A stretch of DNA of 64,000 bases from Diogma glabrata (GCA_963693315.1 OY856186.1:377397597-377461596); one strand, 5' to 3'; numbered from the stretch's first letter, positions 32,647 through 44,001 are shown. A program made the numbers and translations. Notes: generated by a model not told the origin, from the sequence alone.

Positions 32647-33423
32647 TTATGACCCATTGCCGGAGAACAAAGGGAGCCAATTCGAGTAAAATATGCTCAA
32701 ATACCTAGTCGGTTGATACCCTTCATGCGGATGTATGTGTGCAAGTACTGCTGAGACCCTAGGTGATCTTTGGTAAGGAGGTGGAGCTATCATGTGATCA
32801 TTAAATAGGTCTTCAATATGTATTGCTGGTCCAAGCTGTTCGTGTCGAAAGTTGTTGGCTGGTTGTTGAAGTCGAGGTCTATTATCTACCCTGCGTTGAC
32901 GGCCAGACATATCATTAATTAAGTCGCCCAATGGTTCCATATGAGTTGCAGTTGATCTCGCGAACTTTCCCTGAAAAGACTCGTCCAGGTTTGCAGAAGC
33001 TGGAACTTCCTTCTCTATTGCCCCTCCTTCTGGTTGCATTACCAGCGCGGTGACAGTCCTAAAAGCTTGTGATAGCAGCCTGGTTGCGTAGTCAGTGTCA
33101 ACTTTTACTTCATCTACGTTCTTTATACGGTTGACCCGGTCTACATAATGAGTTATCCTATTTAATAAACCTTTTAAAACGTTCTGTGGCACAGAGGCCA
33201 CCAAGCGGGACAATAATATTGCGGCTGCCATAATCATACCACCCTCTTCCACTGGATCTTCGGCGTGTGACTGCAACATCCCTGCAGCCGCACCTCGCCA
33301 AGCGTCACTCAATTGTTGTATCCAGTCCTCGATGTCATACTGAATATCTCTGAGGATGCACTGCACCCACAACTCGCATTCCTCTAGACCGTAGAATGGA
33401 TGATCTAACGAAACTACTGACAT
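32647..33423 (-). pseudogene. Gypsy gag, N-terminal part
   Basis: 258 codons from the ATG at 33423 (MSVVSLDHPFYGLEECELWV) to a stop at 32647. An earlier in-frame ATG at 33648 would add 75 residues with two hydrophobic segments, but that extension is AT-rich and looks like translated leader, so I prefer 33423. The protein is helical with IVASVPQNVLKGLL-like segments and ends Pro/Arg-rich (PPPYQRSPRVSA). I do not recognise a specific domain; assignment as gag rests on position upstream of the capsid-like and knuckle parts on the same strand. Confidence 0.6.
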
Positions 33424-33756
33424 TTTCTTTTGTTGCCAGTGTTTGAATAAACAAAAGATAAAAATTCCAAAAACAACAAATGAAGATGATATGTTACCCC
33501 TATATGTGATTTTTGTACAAGCGGAGATAAAAAATGACAACCTGTAATATTCGAGAGAAAAATATAAGCCGACTAACACGTAAAGCGCGACCATCGCGAG
33601 AAAATGCTCACAAAATTCAATTTCTTCCCCTCGTTTCACAGAATTCATTAACCTAAGAATTTCAATTAATTTATATATAAATATAGCAAAATATTTTTAT
33701 TTATATATGCGCAAATAAATGATTGATTTACTTATATTTAATTGTTAAGAAATACT

Positions 33757-33912
33757 ATTTATTTATTTATTTATTTATTTATTTATAAAAGTAAGAGATC
33801 TTTCTTGGGTAGAGCCCACACCCATTAATTGTATAGTAAAAATTTAAAGGCATTTATAGAAAAAGAGACGGAGAGGAAGATCGAACTCGCGATCTCTCCC
33901 CAGCAACGTTAT
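33757..33912 (-). mobile_element. Possible 5'-truncated SINE-like retroposon with (AAAT)n tail
   Basis: Read on the minus strand: a tRNA-like stretch with GCGAGTTCGATCTTCC (B-box-like) at ~33880, an intermediate stretch with GGGTGTGGGCTCTACCC, and a tail of about eight AAAT units (33757-33786). Oligo-(AAAT) tails are typical of retroposons. No A box is seen, so the head is truncated or this is not tRNA-derived. Confidence 0.4.
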
Positions 33913-34327
33913 ATGAGGCTCACAGTAAAAATTGGTCTAAAAATCCAGCACAAAACCAAACATACTATAGAAACACGATGTTGGATGGATTAACGTCCAT
34001 AAAAATTGTTGAAAGGATGTCGGGTTGAACGTTGGTTCTTCCCAACAGGGTGGAGATCTGGATATAGCTTCACTTTTACGAAGGAGTCTTTGCGCTGGAG
34101 AACGATCCTGGCTGTCAAGCGTGACTAACAGACTTCGTTCTCCTTTTCAAGACACTCGTTCAGTGAAGCAGCATCGAATCTTGGGTAGGAAAACTACTAT
34201 GAAATTGAATAATAATAAAAAATCTACTTGGTGATCGCATGTCAAAAAGACAGAAGTGACCTACAACCAACAAAACATGTTAAGTGGGTGAAGCCCCCCC
34301 ATGGATCCTTTTTTAGAGGTACAATTC
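33913..34327. other. Unassigned stretch upstream of the gypsy gag
   Basis: Mixed composition with a GC-richer part at 34020-34230 (TTCCCAACAGGGTGGAGATC; a plus-strand open stretch of 69 codons). By position it could be leader/LTR remains of the minus-strand gypsy, but I could not find a matching LTR on the other side. Confidence 0.3.
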
Positions 34328-34460
34328 AATTTGGAGAGAGCTATGCAATAAACATCTTCAAAATAAATTAGTTCACTATTTTCCGTTAGATCCTTTGATA
34401 TTATTTTATCTTCTGCTCAATAGACTTAGCGGTGTGGAACTATTCACATCTTTCGCGAAA
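34328..34460 (-). pseudogene. Second copy of the BEL gag N-terminal segment
   Basis: CAATAAACATCTTCAAAATA, TATTTTCCGTT..A.CCTTT and GATATTATTTTATCTTCTGC match 30369-30470 closely, in the same orientation, with a ~9-bp insertion (GCGGTGTGG) near 34430. The minus strand retains ENSELIYFEDVYCIALSKLN, parallel to the BEL gag start at 30.4 kb. It is a separate relic flanking the gypsy on its other side. Confidence 0.7.
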
Positions 34461-34570
34461 AAACGAACCATTATGGACAGAAATTATTTTAAACAATATT
34501 TTGATTTTCATTTCCCGAGTTTAACTTTAACTACGATCTAAGTACTAACCATTATCAAATGAACCTATTT

Positions 34571-35666
34571 TTACGGTGACCATCCGTACTGTATTTTACA
34601 GGACTGTCCTGTTTTTTGCTATGCTGTCCCTTGAGATTTTTTTGCAAATACAGGACAGTACAATGTCCCTTATTTTTTAGTTTGATATGTAAATGTCCTC
34701 TTTTTTGCATAAACTTTACACGAATATGCATTTAAAATAATAATTTCTCTAAATTTCCCTAAAATTTGTCTTAATTTCCTGAGTATTACAATATCGAGCC
34801 AAATGTCAAAATCATAGCCCCACTTTTTGCATTTTCAACGTTTTAGGTCCTAACGATTCTTACACAGCAAAAACAAATGTTTGTCTGTCTGCCGACCAGC
34901 CATTACAACCGATAAACACTAGAAAGCTAATTTAGCGAGCAAAAAATTTGGGTACAAAATAAAAAATTGGTATAAAATAAAATTTAGAATTTAATCTTAA
35001 TATTCTAGGCAAGAAAACGTTTGTTATTAGTCCCTGGGCCACGCCGATTTCATGTGATGATTACCACAAATTTTATACTTCGTGAGGTGCTAGTCCTTGA
35101 CGAGTCCGAAAACTTTTGTTCTGAAATTTTCCTCAAAATGGCCGATTTTTCGTTCGGCAAGCTCCGAAAAATGCCGATTGACCGCAATCTTGTAAATTTG
35201 CTACCACAAATTTTTTTTAACTGTTGAGGTTGGAAATTTGCTTTAGAACACGAGGGTAATTTGTCTGTCATTGTCCGACAACTGACATTTTGGTATGTTT
35301 GGGCCGTCGGACTAGACAAAAGCAGACAAATTTTGTCGGACAAGGTTACCCTCATGTTATAAAACAAATTTCCAATTCCCATAGTAAAAAAAAAAATTAC
35401 AAGAGCCCAGGCAATCGGCATTTTTCGGTGCTTGCTGAACGAAAAAGCGGCCGAATCGAGAAAAATGGCAGAACAAAAGTTTTCGGACTCGTCAAGGACA
35501 GGCGCCTCACGAATTATAAAATATGTGGTAATCACCACATGAAATCGGCGTGGGCTTTTTTTTAAACATTTTTTTAACACACAACAGCAGAGGGCCTTTA
35601 TTTTTTTAGCATAATATCTTAGTTAATTAATGTCCTGTATTTTCCTTTCCAAAAAATGGTCACCGT
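34571..35666. mobile_element. Non-autonomous hAT element with 8-bp target duplication
   Basis: The ends are inverted: ACGGTGACCAT.CCGTACTGTATTTTACAGGACTGTCC at the left and, read inward at the right, ACGGTGACCATTTTTTGGAA then AAAATACAGGACA. The 8-bp sequence ACCTATTT occurs immediately outside each end (34563-34570 and 35667-35674). Eight-base duplications define hAT insertions, and the PyCCGTA.TGTA/CAGGACTGTCC style of terminus is common in arthropod hATs. No transposase frame is present; the centre is filled by a palindrome. Confidence 0.88.
35036..35556. repeat. ~520-bp near-complete palindrome nested in the hAT element
   Basis: The left arm (35036-35280) starts CCACGCCGATTTCATGTGAT and the right arm (35300-35556) ends with its inverse, ATGAAATCGGCGTGG. 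Matching inner words include TCCTTGACGAGTCCGAAAAC, AAAATGCCGATTG and GTCCGAC. The arms nearly touch. The palindrome explains why a 176-codon minus-strand open stretch here repeats FHVVITT-type peptides at both ends; that is not a gene. Confidence 0.85.
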
Positions 35667-35680
35667 ACCTATTTTAGACC

Positions 35681-37400
35681 TCTTCATCATTAATTGCATT
35701 TAAATAAGAACTTTTTACTCTAGATAAACTTATTAACACCTACAAATTCTATAAAAATACTTATTAACAACTAATTAGAATTTCAAAAATCACCTAAATC
35801 AACACCTAACTAAGTATTTGTCATATTCTAAAAACTTGATAAGTCCTACTCAACTACAAAGTTAACATCTCACTTGGATCTACAAATTTACGATGCCGAT
35901 CGATTACGATCGATTACGATCATGGTACTTAGTTAAAATTAAAAAGTTTTAACAAGTAGTTGTAAATCGGACATCATTGAGAGTAGATATGTTTCAGAGA
36001 ACATCTAGTATTACAAGATTCTATAACTAATAAGTTTTAAAACTCAAACAGAATTTTTTCTGGTATTTCGCTTTAAGAGGAGTTATATAGGGGTTATTTT
36101 GCTATTGAAAAAAAAATTATATTTAAATATTCTAAATAGTAAAATCTGTAGATTTTAAGGAGTTGTTAAATGTTGATTTGAGTGATCCTCTGATTGACCG
36201 TAATGATCCTCATAACTTTCAAAAATGAGTAGGTACATCTTGAAAGAAGCTAGCCTCTAATTATCTTTGAAAAGAATTTATGATAAAACCAACTAGCTTA
36301 AAAATTGAAACTTATTAACACTTTAAGTAAACAGTATTAGAAAACAAATCGCAAAATCCTCATCAATGCCACTAAAGCATAAACAAAAAAAAATAAATCG
36401 CATATATATCTCTAATATTTTAATCACGACTGTTCATTAAAATACTGCTCAAACAAAACACACAGAAAATTCGATCACCTCGTTCGCTAAATAAATTTCA
36501 TGTGTATAAAACCATAACATATGAATTCCAGAAATAGAAATGATCTAATCCTTATTTAGCTTTGGTAGGTTTTTTTTTTCATTCCACTTAGCTATTTTAT
36601 AAGAATTTATGTAAACCAATGACACAACATATTGTCTTTGAATAAATTAATTCAATAATATTATTCTTAAAGGAACGCAGTTAAATGATTAGTTTATTAT
36701 TGTTTTGTTGATCAATAAAATGTTTAAGTGATAGAAATGGTAATAATATCTATTGACCCCCAACAGTCAATTTTAATGCAAAATTTGCAGAAATAAACAT
36801 GATTGATGAATATTGATGATTGAATGACAGCGGAGGATTATGTGCAATTACGTAATTCAAAATTTAGTATTGATTAAGAGTTTAGTCGTTGAACATGTCA
36901 TCACATCGTTTTGATATGAGCAAATGCAGATATGATGGAGTGGATGAAGTCATACTGTAAAGAATTTTTATGGGTCAATTGAGTAAATTAAATTTTAATG
37001 AAAAAAAATTTGAATACCTGTTCGGATAATGCATCATACATTATAGTATTAGTCATGTACTTTTTTTTGCTTTATATTGAAATTTATTCGTTCTAAAGTA
37101 TTATTGCCCACACATTTGTCTATTTCTGTTAAAAGTAACCAAAACTTGAAGATTTATTTCAATATCTTAATCATTTTTGAATTATAAAATTTATTGAGAT
37201 CTTAGATTATACAAAATAAAGTCACAACAATCTGAAGGTTTATTTTGTTCTAGTTGGATGATGAATGTATAAAATTCAAGAACTTATTGAAATAATCTAC
37301 TTACTGTTCTTGTATTGCATTGTTGGTAATGCGTACTTGGCAAAAATAATTAGGTATTATATGCTCCATTGCTTTATAGATAGCTGTATAGAGCGTTGGT
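35681..37400. other. AT-rich non-coding stretch
   Basis: A small repeat of CGATTACGATCG words occurs near 35900. Otherwise I see no coding, RNA gene or repeat termini. Confidence 0.45.
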
Positions 37401-37404
37401 ATTT

Positions 37405-38345
37405 GAACTACACGATTTTCGATCGACTTTGGCATACAAGTAGTATAGGTGAAATTAAAAAAGGTTAATGGTAACTTTGAAATCAAATTGCAAAAGAATA
37501 GCTTACATGATATCAGCAAGATTACTCAGCATACCTTTTGCTTAAATACTGTCAAAAAAATTAAGAAATAAAATTTGTAAAGATAGCGGTGAATCAAGTC
37601 AAGTGCAAGCAAAATGTTTTCTGTGTATTTTTTAAACAGGCCAGTAGACCAATCAATAACCTTCCCAAGTCCAACACACATAAAACAGTTGACATCGGGT
37701 GATTAATTCTCTTGTTAGTAATATGATACGTTGTAATATGATTTTTTTGACCACACTGTTCTCAAATTAACGCTTTAAAATGTTTAAAAAAATCTCAAAT
37801 ATTTTCTATATCACCAATACTACATTTCTAATTCCAAGTATGTCAATCAAAAATGGTTGCATTCAGTTACGGTCGTTCAAATCGCGAATTTCATCTAAAA
37901 TTAAATTTTTTTGATCTGAGATGCATATCTTTAGAAATAAAATAAAAAAATCACTTATTTCTAAATTTTAGCATGTTTTTGGAGTAAAGCTGGAACTTTC
38001 ACATTGTGCAAAAAGCTCAAAAAATGCTTGAACTACGGTCAAGCGCCATCTTGAAAAACTTTATTTTTTAACATTTTTAACAGTGTACACAAAAAATTTC
38101 CGGTCAATTTTTTATAGGCCAGCGAATTGTCTTTACAAAGTTCTCTTGCAATTTGATTTCAAGTAACACTGAATTTGAGTTTTCAGATATCTGTCGGTTC
38201 ATTCTCGAATTAAGCACAAAGTTTTTCTAACAAATCAAGTAGATATATTGTTTAATTTACCTATACTCCTTGTATGCCAAGTTTGAAATCGATCAAAATG
38301 TTTAGATTCGGCATCGATCATCTAGCTAGATCACAAATTTCATCT
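37405..38345. mobile_element. Decayed foldback related to the 28-29.5 kb element
   Basis: Left words GGCATACAAGTAGTATAGGT and AACTTTGAAATCAAATTGCA (37430-37490) face, in inverse order, TTGCAATTTGATTTCAAGTA and ACCTATACTCCTTGTATGCC (38150-38280). The same phrases (CTTGGCATATAAGTAGTATG, AACTTTGAAATTAAATTGCT) lie in the arms of the 28011-29474 foldback, so the two are relatives. Arms are diverged and the ends uncertain. Confidence 0.6.
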
Positions 38346-39059
38346 ATACATCTTTAAGGCATTTGATCGGGCACCGTATACCAATTAGTTCCACCAACTC
38401 CTTGTGAATGCTTTTCATCCTTAATATTTGCCATTTGATACATTTCTGTTTGCGTCAACGATTTTGAATTTTAGTAAAAATTAACTAACGCTATTTTACT
38501 TTTTACGAAGCGGTTCGCTCTATACAAGTTCATCGGTTGAAATACTATCTCATTCTTGAATCAATATAGATTGTGCAAGACACATTTGATTTCTTTCGTT
38601 ATTTTATTGCTATATTTTACTACTTTTCAACATGCTATAGCTTTGTTCGAAAGACAAGAAAAATCTAACTGGACTACTTTCAGTAGCTTTGAATGTGACG
38701 GTCTTGGTTTCTTCGATTTATCCCTTTCATTTTGCTTCCGTCCGTTTTTACAGTCTCTTTTGCGTGCTTGTCGATTCATTTGTGCTGAATAAGAGGGATT
38801 ATTCCTACTGAAACCTTCGAGACTGAATCTTTCCGAAGTCCTTTCGTTTGTTCCTGCTAAGGACTCCTTAGCAGGTTTTGTGTTAATTACATACTTCAAC
38901 CCTCAGTTATACTTTGTCCTTTAATCTTTTTTGTATTTATATAACTGAACTGAAATTTAAAGAGTATTGTTGGAGATTATATTATACTACACAAATTCTT
39001 CGTCTCCTTATCATTTTAGAGCGAAAAAGAAAGTACTTCTGACACCGAATATCTTGCTC
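38346..39059. other. Unassigned stretch between foldback and SINE
   Basis: A minus-strand open stretch of 90 codons (38627-38899) is Lys/Arg/Ser-rich and unrecognised. CCTGCTAAGGACTCCTTAGC AGG (38856-38878) is a perfect 10-bp stem with a 3-base loop. By position this could be LTR/leader remains of the gypsy relic that follows, but I could not show it. Confidence 0.3.
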
Positions 39060-39209
39060 AATACAGGACAGGACGAAAGAAAGAAATCTAGCTGTATACA
39101 TTCGTCTTGAGAATCATTAAAAAATTAAGAAATGAAATGGGAGCTGGGCTCGAACCCAAACCCCGAAATAAACTCTCAGACTCCACCGACTGAGCTAGCC
39201 GAGCCAGAC
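39060..39209 (-). mobile_element. tRNA-Lys-like SINE, copy 1
   Basis: The minus strand reads GGCTCGGCTAGCTCAGTCGG then GGGTTCGAGCCCAGCTCCCA: an A box (TAGCTCAGTCGG) and a B box (GGTTCGAGCCC) in tRNA-Lys style, with TGAGAG in the anticodon stem position. A non-tRNA tail follows (AATGATTCTCAAGACGAATG ... TTTCGTCCTGTCCTGTATT). Copy 2 at 52227-52377 shares head and tail, so this is a retroposon family and not a tRNA gene; the acceptor stem does not pair. Confidence 0.85.
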
Positions 39210-39479
39210 AAAAAATCAAAACCGAGGACCGAATAGTGGTGGGCGATCCAATACATAATAAAAATGGAAGGGCCTTGTCAGACAATAGGAAAGAAAATGT
39301 GAAATAGCGGGAAACATATATCTATTGACCCACGTATTTGAAAAGGTATATTTCACGTCATTCGGGAAATAACATCTTCCAGTTTGTATGAAGCGTTACC
39401 AACTAACCTGATAACTTTGACTTTTACAAATATAAAGGCGTCACTAAAAAAGAATTTTTGGCCGAAATACGATGACACC

Positions 39480-40700
39480 AGTAACAAAAGCACGTTTTCG
39501 AGAAGGCAATTTGTAGCTGGTCACTTTTTGTACAAAGGCTTCAGCGGTCAGCTCTTTAATTCTGGCGCAGTTCTTTCATAATCGATCTAAGCGTTTAAGG
39601 GTTCCACACTCTCGCTCAAACAATTCAAGCGTCAGAGTAAAGAGTAGAGCGTACCATGAGTGAACACAGGCAGCTCAAATTAGGAATAAGTGAGAGAACA
39701 ACCTCAAGTTTAATGTACGGAACATCGAAGAGTACAAGCAATTTCGCTAAGATGCACGTCCCACCGAGTATGGTATTCATCCTGGTACGCACTTGACAAG
39801 AGAGAACACTTCTGTTCACGTGCTCGGATGCGTTAGGTTGTGAAGAGTATAAAGCTGCTGAACCCCAAACCTTGAAAGGAATATTTAAAAAAATCAAAAT
39901 CTAAATTGCGACCCATTGTCTGTAACAGTTGTTTCGGGACAAGCAAAACATGGAACACCTTGTTTTCTAGCAGTTTACGGGTTAGGCGGCAAGTTTCTGT
40001 AAATGAAAGAGAAACAAGAGCTTAGTGTGATGGTCTAAGACATTCAAAACTGCTGTATAACCGGACTTAGTTTGGAGATAAGGACCGATTTTATCAATGT
40101 CTAACCGTTGGCCGAACCTTTTTGATTTCTGTTATCATGGGAGCTCGTTGCACGATGTTAGTGGCTTTGTAAGTCTTACAAATATCACATGAAGAAAAAT
40201 AGGTTTTAATTTGCATGGTCAGCCGGGGTCAGCAGTAAAATCGACGTAAGTGATATAGTGTTTTCGTTGGAAAATCTACTTGTCCGTTACCTTCCGGTAT
40301 AACATCACTTTGGGAAGAGAATCATTAGAGTTAGTGACCAACTTTACTAAATCAAGATAATTTTCACTGTTAAAGAAAGAGATTTCAAATCGAGATCAAA
40401 CACATAGGTTTTATCATCCGTAACAGAGTCGATCGAAAACAGTCTTGAGTGAGTATCTGGAACCACATTTAGTTTCCACGCAATATCAAAAAAGAATCCT
40501 TACATTTTTATCCTGCATCAACCACTTGAGTCCTGATCAGGAAAGATCTTAAAAAGGCACCCCTCGAAGTATAGGCAAACTTCTTAATACCTAGGAAATC
40601 GGCAAGGCATTCTTTTTTACTGACGGAGTAATTATGTTGAGTTGAGTTCAGTTTCTTGGGCGAAATATCTTCATATATGGGATATATATTTAACTTCAGG
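39480..40700 (-). pseudogene. Second gypsy relic: RNase H end and integrase
   Basis: Minus strand, heavily interrupted. HNYSVSKKECLADFLGIKKF near 40600-40640 is the RNase H signature (NYS-T--E-LA----I-KF). Farther on come a zinc-type CDICKTYKATN stretch near 40165-40200, GPYLQTKSGYTAVLNVLDHH near 40030-40090 (integrase core, catalytic Asp region) and SEHVNRSVLSCQVRTRMNTI at 39770-39840 (the ERVNR block before the integrase C-terminus). The open 90-codon piece at 39625-39897 carries the last of these. The order RT (40.98-41.18 kb), RNase H, integrase matches gypsy pol. Many stops and shifts. Confidence 0.78.
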
Positions 40701-40859
40701 GATTAAAAAATTACTCTTCTCACCATTGTTCGTCAAGTTTGCTTGTTTAAGACTATTGACGACTTCATTCAATACATCGATATAGTTGAAAAGGTATCAG
40801 TAACAATCAAAAAATCATTTAAATATACGAAGAAACAGGACCTTAAATGGGAAGAGATC

Positions 40860-41400
40860 ACCTGATCCATTAGATTCTTCATGGTCTAAGGTGCGTTGCA
40901 CAGTCCGAATGAATCTATTAAGCCCATTTAATGGCCTACACAGTTTTCTCTATAATGGACTTTTTTAGAGATATCTGTCAGAAGGCATATTTCAAATCCA
41001 AGCTGGCGATGAAGTTGGCTTGAGATAAGCAACTTAGAACACCGTCTGTTTGTGCAAAAGGATATGCATCTTTCTTTGTGACGGTATTTACCTCACGGAA
41101 GTTCAAACATAAACGAACTTTATCAGGTTTGAGTATCAGAACTACAAGACTGGAACTTTCTTCGATGACACCTAGCGCCAGCATACGACCAACTGATCTC
41201 CCATCAATTTTTTTATTGCTGGTGATATGGGATAGTGTCTTTGATTGATAAGGACAGCTTTGCCAACATCAAATTCAAGCACATGCGTTTGACCTAACCC
41301 CATTTTAGAATACGACGGAAGAAGCTGTATCGCATCTTGGAGCTGTTTGTCTTCGTCAAAAGTAAGATCTATGGCAGTTAATTCAATAGAATCTAGTACA
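40860..41400 (-). pseudogene. Second gypsy relic: protease-RT junction and RT palm
   Basis: Minus strand: YSKMGLGQTHVLEFDVGKAV then INQRHYPISPAIKKLM near 41220-41310, followed by MLALGVIEESSSLVVLILKP at 41125-41184, RLCLNFREVNTVTKKDAYPF and ANFIASLDLKYAF (motif A) at 40978-41100. FGLCNAP and FFVYLNDFLIV (motif C region, Y-xDD altered to Y-ND) can be traced at 40830-40910. It is closely similar in wording to the gypsy RT at 30.6-31.5 kb, so both belong to the same group but have separate histories. Confidence 0.82.
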
Positions 41401-41633
41401 AGAAGTACAAGATCGTGAAAGTGTAAAAGTGTAAGATTGCTGTTTTCACGTCAGGTATTTAAAGATCATGTCTGCCTGCTACTTAAACTCGCATAGTACG
41501 AACATGATCAGGAGTCGCTGTATCCCAATCTTAGATCGAGTAAGCCCTATTGCCTTAAAATTTCTCATAGTTTAAAAAAACGATATGCTGAATAATTAAA
41601 CCATATGACTTTATTACTCCATCTTTCAACGCT

Positions 41634-41970
41634 AAAATATGGAGGGGCTGAAATCTCCCAACTCTGAGATATCAAGACTTCGGTCTGGGTTAAGTATTTT
41701 GATACAGTTTTCGGCAAAAAACTTTTATGAGGACATGCTTTTTAGTTTTGGGCGGTGATGTATATCAAACATAACTCTTTCTTAAAGGACAAGTATTTTG
41801 ATATCTCTGTTTAGAAATTTATTACAAAACTAACACGAAACGACAATACGTTGCTGGAAAATTATAACAGATCATAGATTAACATAATATAGTGAAAAGA
41901 TGATACACTCAGCAAACTATTCAATAACCTCCCCATTCAGCGTTTCGAGAAAATATTACAAAATCACAAA
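41634..41970 (+). repeat. Inverted repeat A, left arm (A')
   Basis: Starts AAAATATGGAGGGGCTGAAA and runs to GCGTTTCGAGAAAATATTAC. The inverse lies at 43290-43626 with ~85-90% agreement by eye. It sits just outside the left end of element B. Confidence 0.88.
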
Positions 41971-42529
41971 TTCATATTACTTCGGTCTGAAATACCTAAG
42001 TATTACATTCATGAGCTCAAAGTGAAATTCTTACCCCCACTTCTTTTGACATTTCTCGACGTTTTAGGACCTACTGATTCGAAAGAAGCAAAAAAAATGT
42101 ATGTCTGTCTGTAGGCCGGCCGTCTGGCCGTCATTACCTACGCTGCAGGGAAAACCGCTGGAGGGATTTCAAAAAATTTGTTTTCTAAAAATAGGTATAC
42201 TCAAGGGATAGATCCGAAAGGACGCTGTGTTCGATAACTGTACCGGAAGTGTGTCAAAAAATCATTATGTGTGTCAAAAATAGCAAATTTTCACATTTTT
42301 GGCTCAAAAAACGTTCATTTTAAGTGATTACGGGCAGGAACATTAAATTTGGAGAAATCTTGATGGTAGGGATTGGTATGTGAAATCAAAAACTAGATTA
42401 TTGCATTAGAAGTTTGTCAAAAAATAATGTTAAGTGTGTCAAAAAATGATTACATTTATTTTTTTAGCAAATTTTTTGGAAAAAAAATGTAGCTGTTTTT
42501 ATGATGTAAATGTAATTGAAAATGAAATT

Positions 42530-43285
42530 GGACATGGAAATTTTTGAATTTATTATGCTTTTTGAAATATTTTTGGAATTCTGAAAAAGTTTGTATTTTT
42601 GATTTTGTAATAATTTTTGCAATATTTTTAGAATTTCGGATAAAGTTTTAATTTTTGATTTTGTAAGAATTTTCGGAATATTTTTAGAATTTTGAAAAAT
42701 TTAAAATGTTTGATTTTATTATAATTTTTGGAATTTTCAAAAAATTTTTAATTTTTGATTTTATAAAATTTTTGCAAAATTTTTAGATTTTTGGAAGAAG
42801 TTTGATTTATTAAGAATTTTGGATTATTATTGGAATTTAGAAAAAGTTTAAATATTTGATTTGATTCTAATTTTTGGAATATTTTTGGAATTTTGAAAAA
42901 AGTTTCAATTTTTGATTTTGTTATAATTTTTGCAATATGTTTAGAATTTTGAAAAAAAATGGAGTTTTTGAATTTTATATATTTTTAGAATTTTCAAAAA
43001 AGGTTCAATTTTTGATTTTGTAAGAATTTTTGGAATATTTTAAGAATTTTGAAAAATTTTAAGTTTTTGATTTTATTATAATTTTGGAATTTTGAAAAAA
43101 GTTTGAATTTTTGTAATAATTTTACAATATTTTTAGAATTGTGGAAAAGTTTGAATTTTTAAGAATTTTTTGAATATTATCGGAAGTTAGAAAAAGTTTA
43201 AATATTTGATTTTATTCTAATTTTTGGATATTTTGAAAAAAGTTTGATTTTATTAAATTTTTAAAATATTTTTGGAAGAAATATG
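42530..43285 (+). repeat. Degenerate ~55-60-bp tandem repeats in element B
   Basis: Units of the type TTTTTGATTTTGTAATAATTTTTGCAATATTTTTAGAATTTTGAAAAAGTT recur about a dozen times with many indels. The inverse series at 43630-43860 is shorter. Confidence 0.75.
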
Positions 43286-43289
43286 AATT

Positions 43290-43626
43290 AATGATTTTGT
43301 AATATTTTCTCGAAACGCTGAATGGAGAGGTTTTTAAGCAGTTTGCTGATTGTATCGTCTTTTCACTAAATTATGTTAATTTATGATCTGTTATAATTAT
43401 CCGGCAACGTATTAATGTTTCGTGTTAGTTTTGTAATAAATTTCTAAACAGAGATAAAAAAATACTTGTCCTTTAAGAAAGAGTTATTTTTTGATATACA
43501 TCGCTGCCCAAAACTAAAAAGCATGTCCTCATAAAAGTTTTTTGCCGAAAACTATATCAAAATCCTTAACCCAGACCGAAGTCTTCATATCTCAGAGCAG
43601 TGAGATTTCAGCTCCTCCATATTTTC
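43290..43626 (+). repeat. Inverted repeat A, right arm
   Basis: The inverse of 41634-41970, ending GAGATTTCAGCTCCTCCATA TTTT. It sits in the loop between the two arms of element B, so the inverted pairs A'/A and X/X' interleave. Confidence 0.88.
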
Positions 43627-44001
43627 TTTCAAAATTCCAAAAATATTGTAAAAATTAAATAAAAGCAAACATTTTTCAGAATTCAAAAAATATTCCAAAA
43701 ATTAGAATAAAATCAAATATTTAATGTTTTTCTAAATTCCAATAATATTCCCAAAATCCTATAAATTTAAACTTTTCCCGAAATTCTAAATATATTGCAA
43801 AAATTATTACAAAATCAAAAATACAAACTTTTTTCAAAATTCCAAAAATATTTCAAAAACTATAACATATTCAAAAATTTCTATGTCCAATTTCATTTTC
43901 AATTACATTTACGTCATAAAAACAGCTGAATTTTTTTTTCCAAAAAATTGGCTAAAAAAATAAATGAAATCATTTTTGGACACACTTGACATCATTTTTT
44001 T

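Noticed and set aside
33424..33648. 75-residue N-terminal extension of the gypsy gag with two hydrophobic segments
   Set aside because: Open in frame but AT-rich and without similarity; gag proteins start without such membrane segments, so leader translation is more likely.
35050..35580. 176-codon minus-strand open frame
   Set aside because: It spans a palindrome: the same DNA is read in both directions, giving mirrored peptides. No domain.
39130..39209. Functional tRNA-Lys gene
   Set aside because: A and B boxes are good, but the acceptor stem does not pair, the anticodon loop is altered and an identical non-tRNA tail is shared with the copy at 52.2 kb, so it is a SINE.
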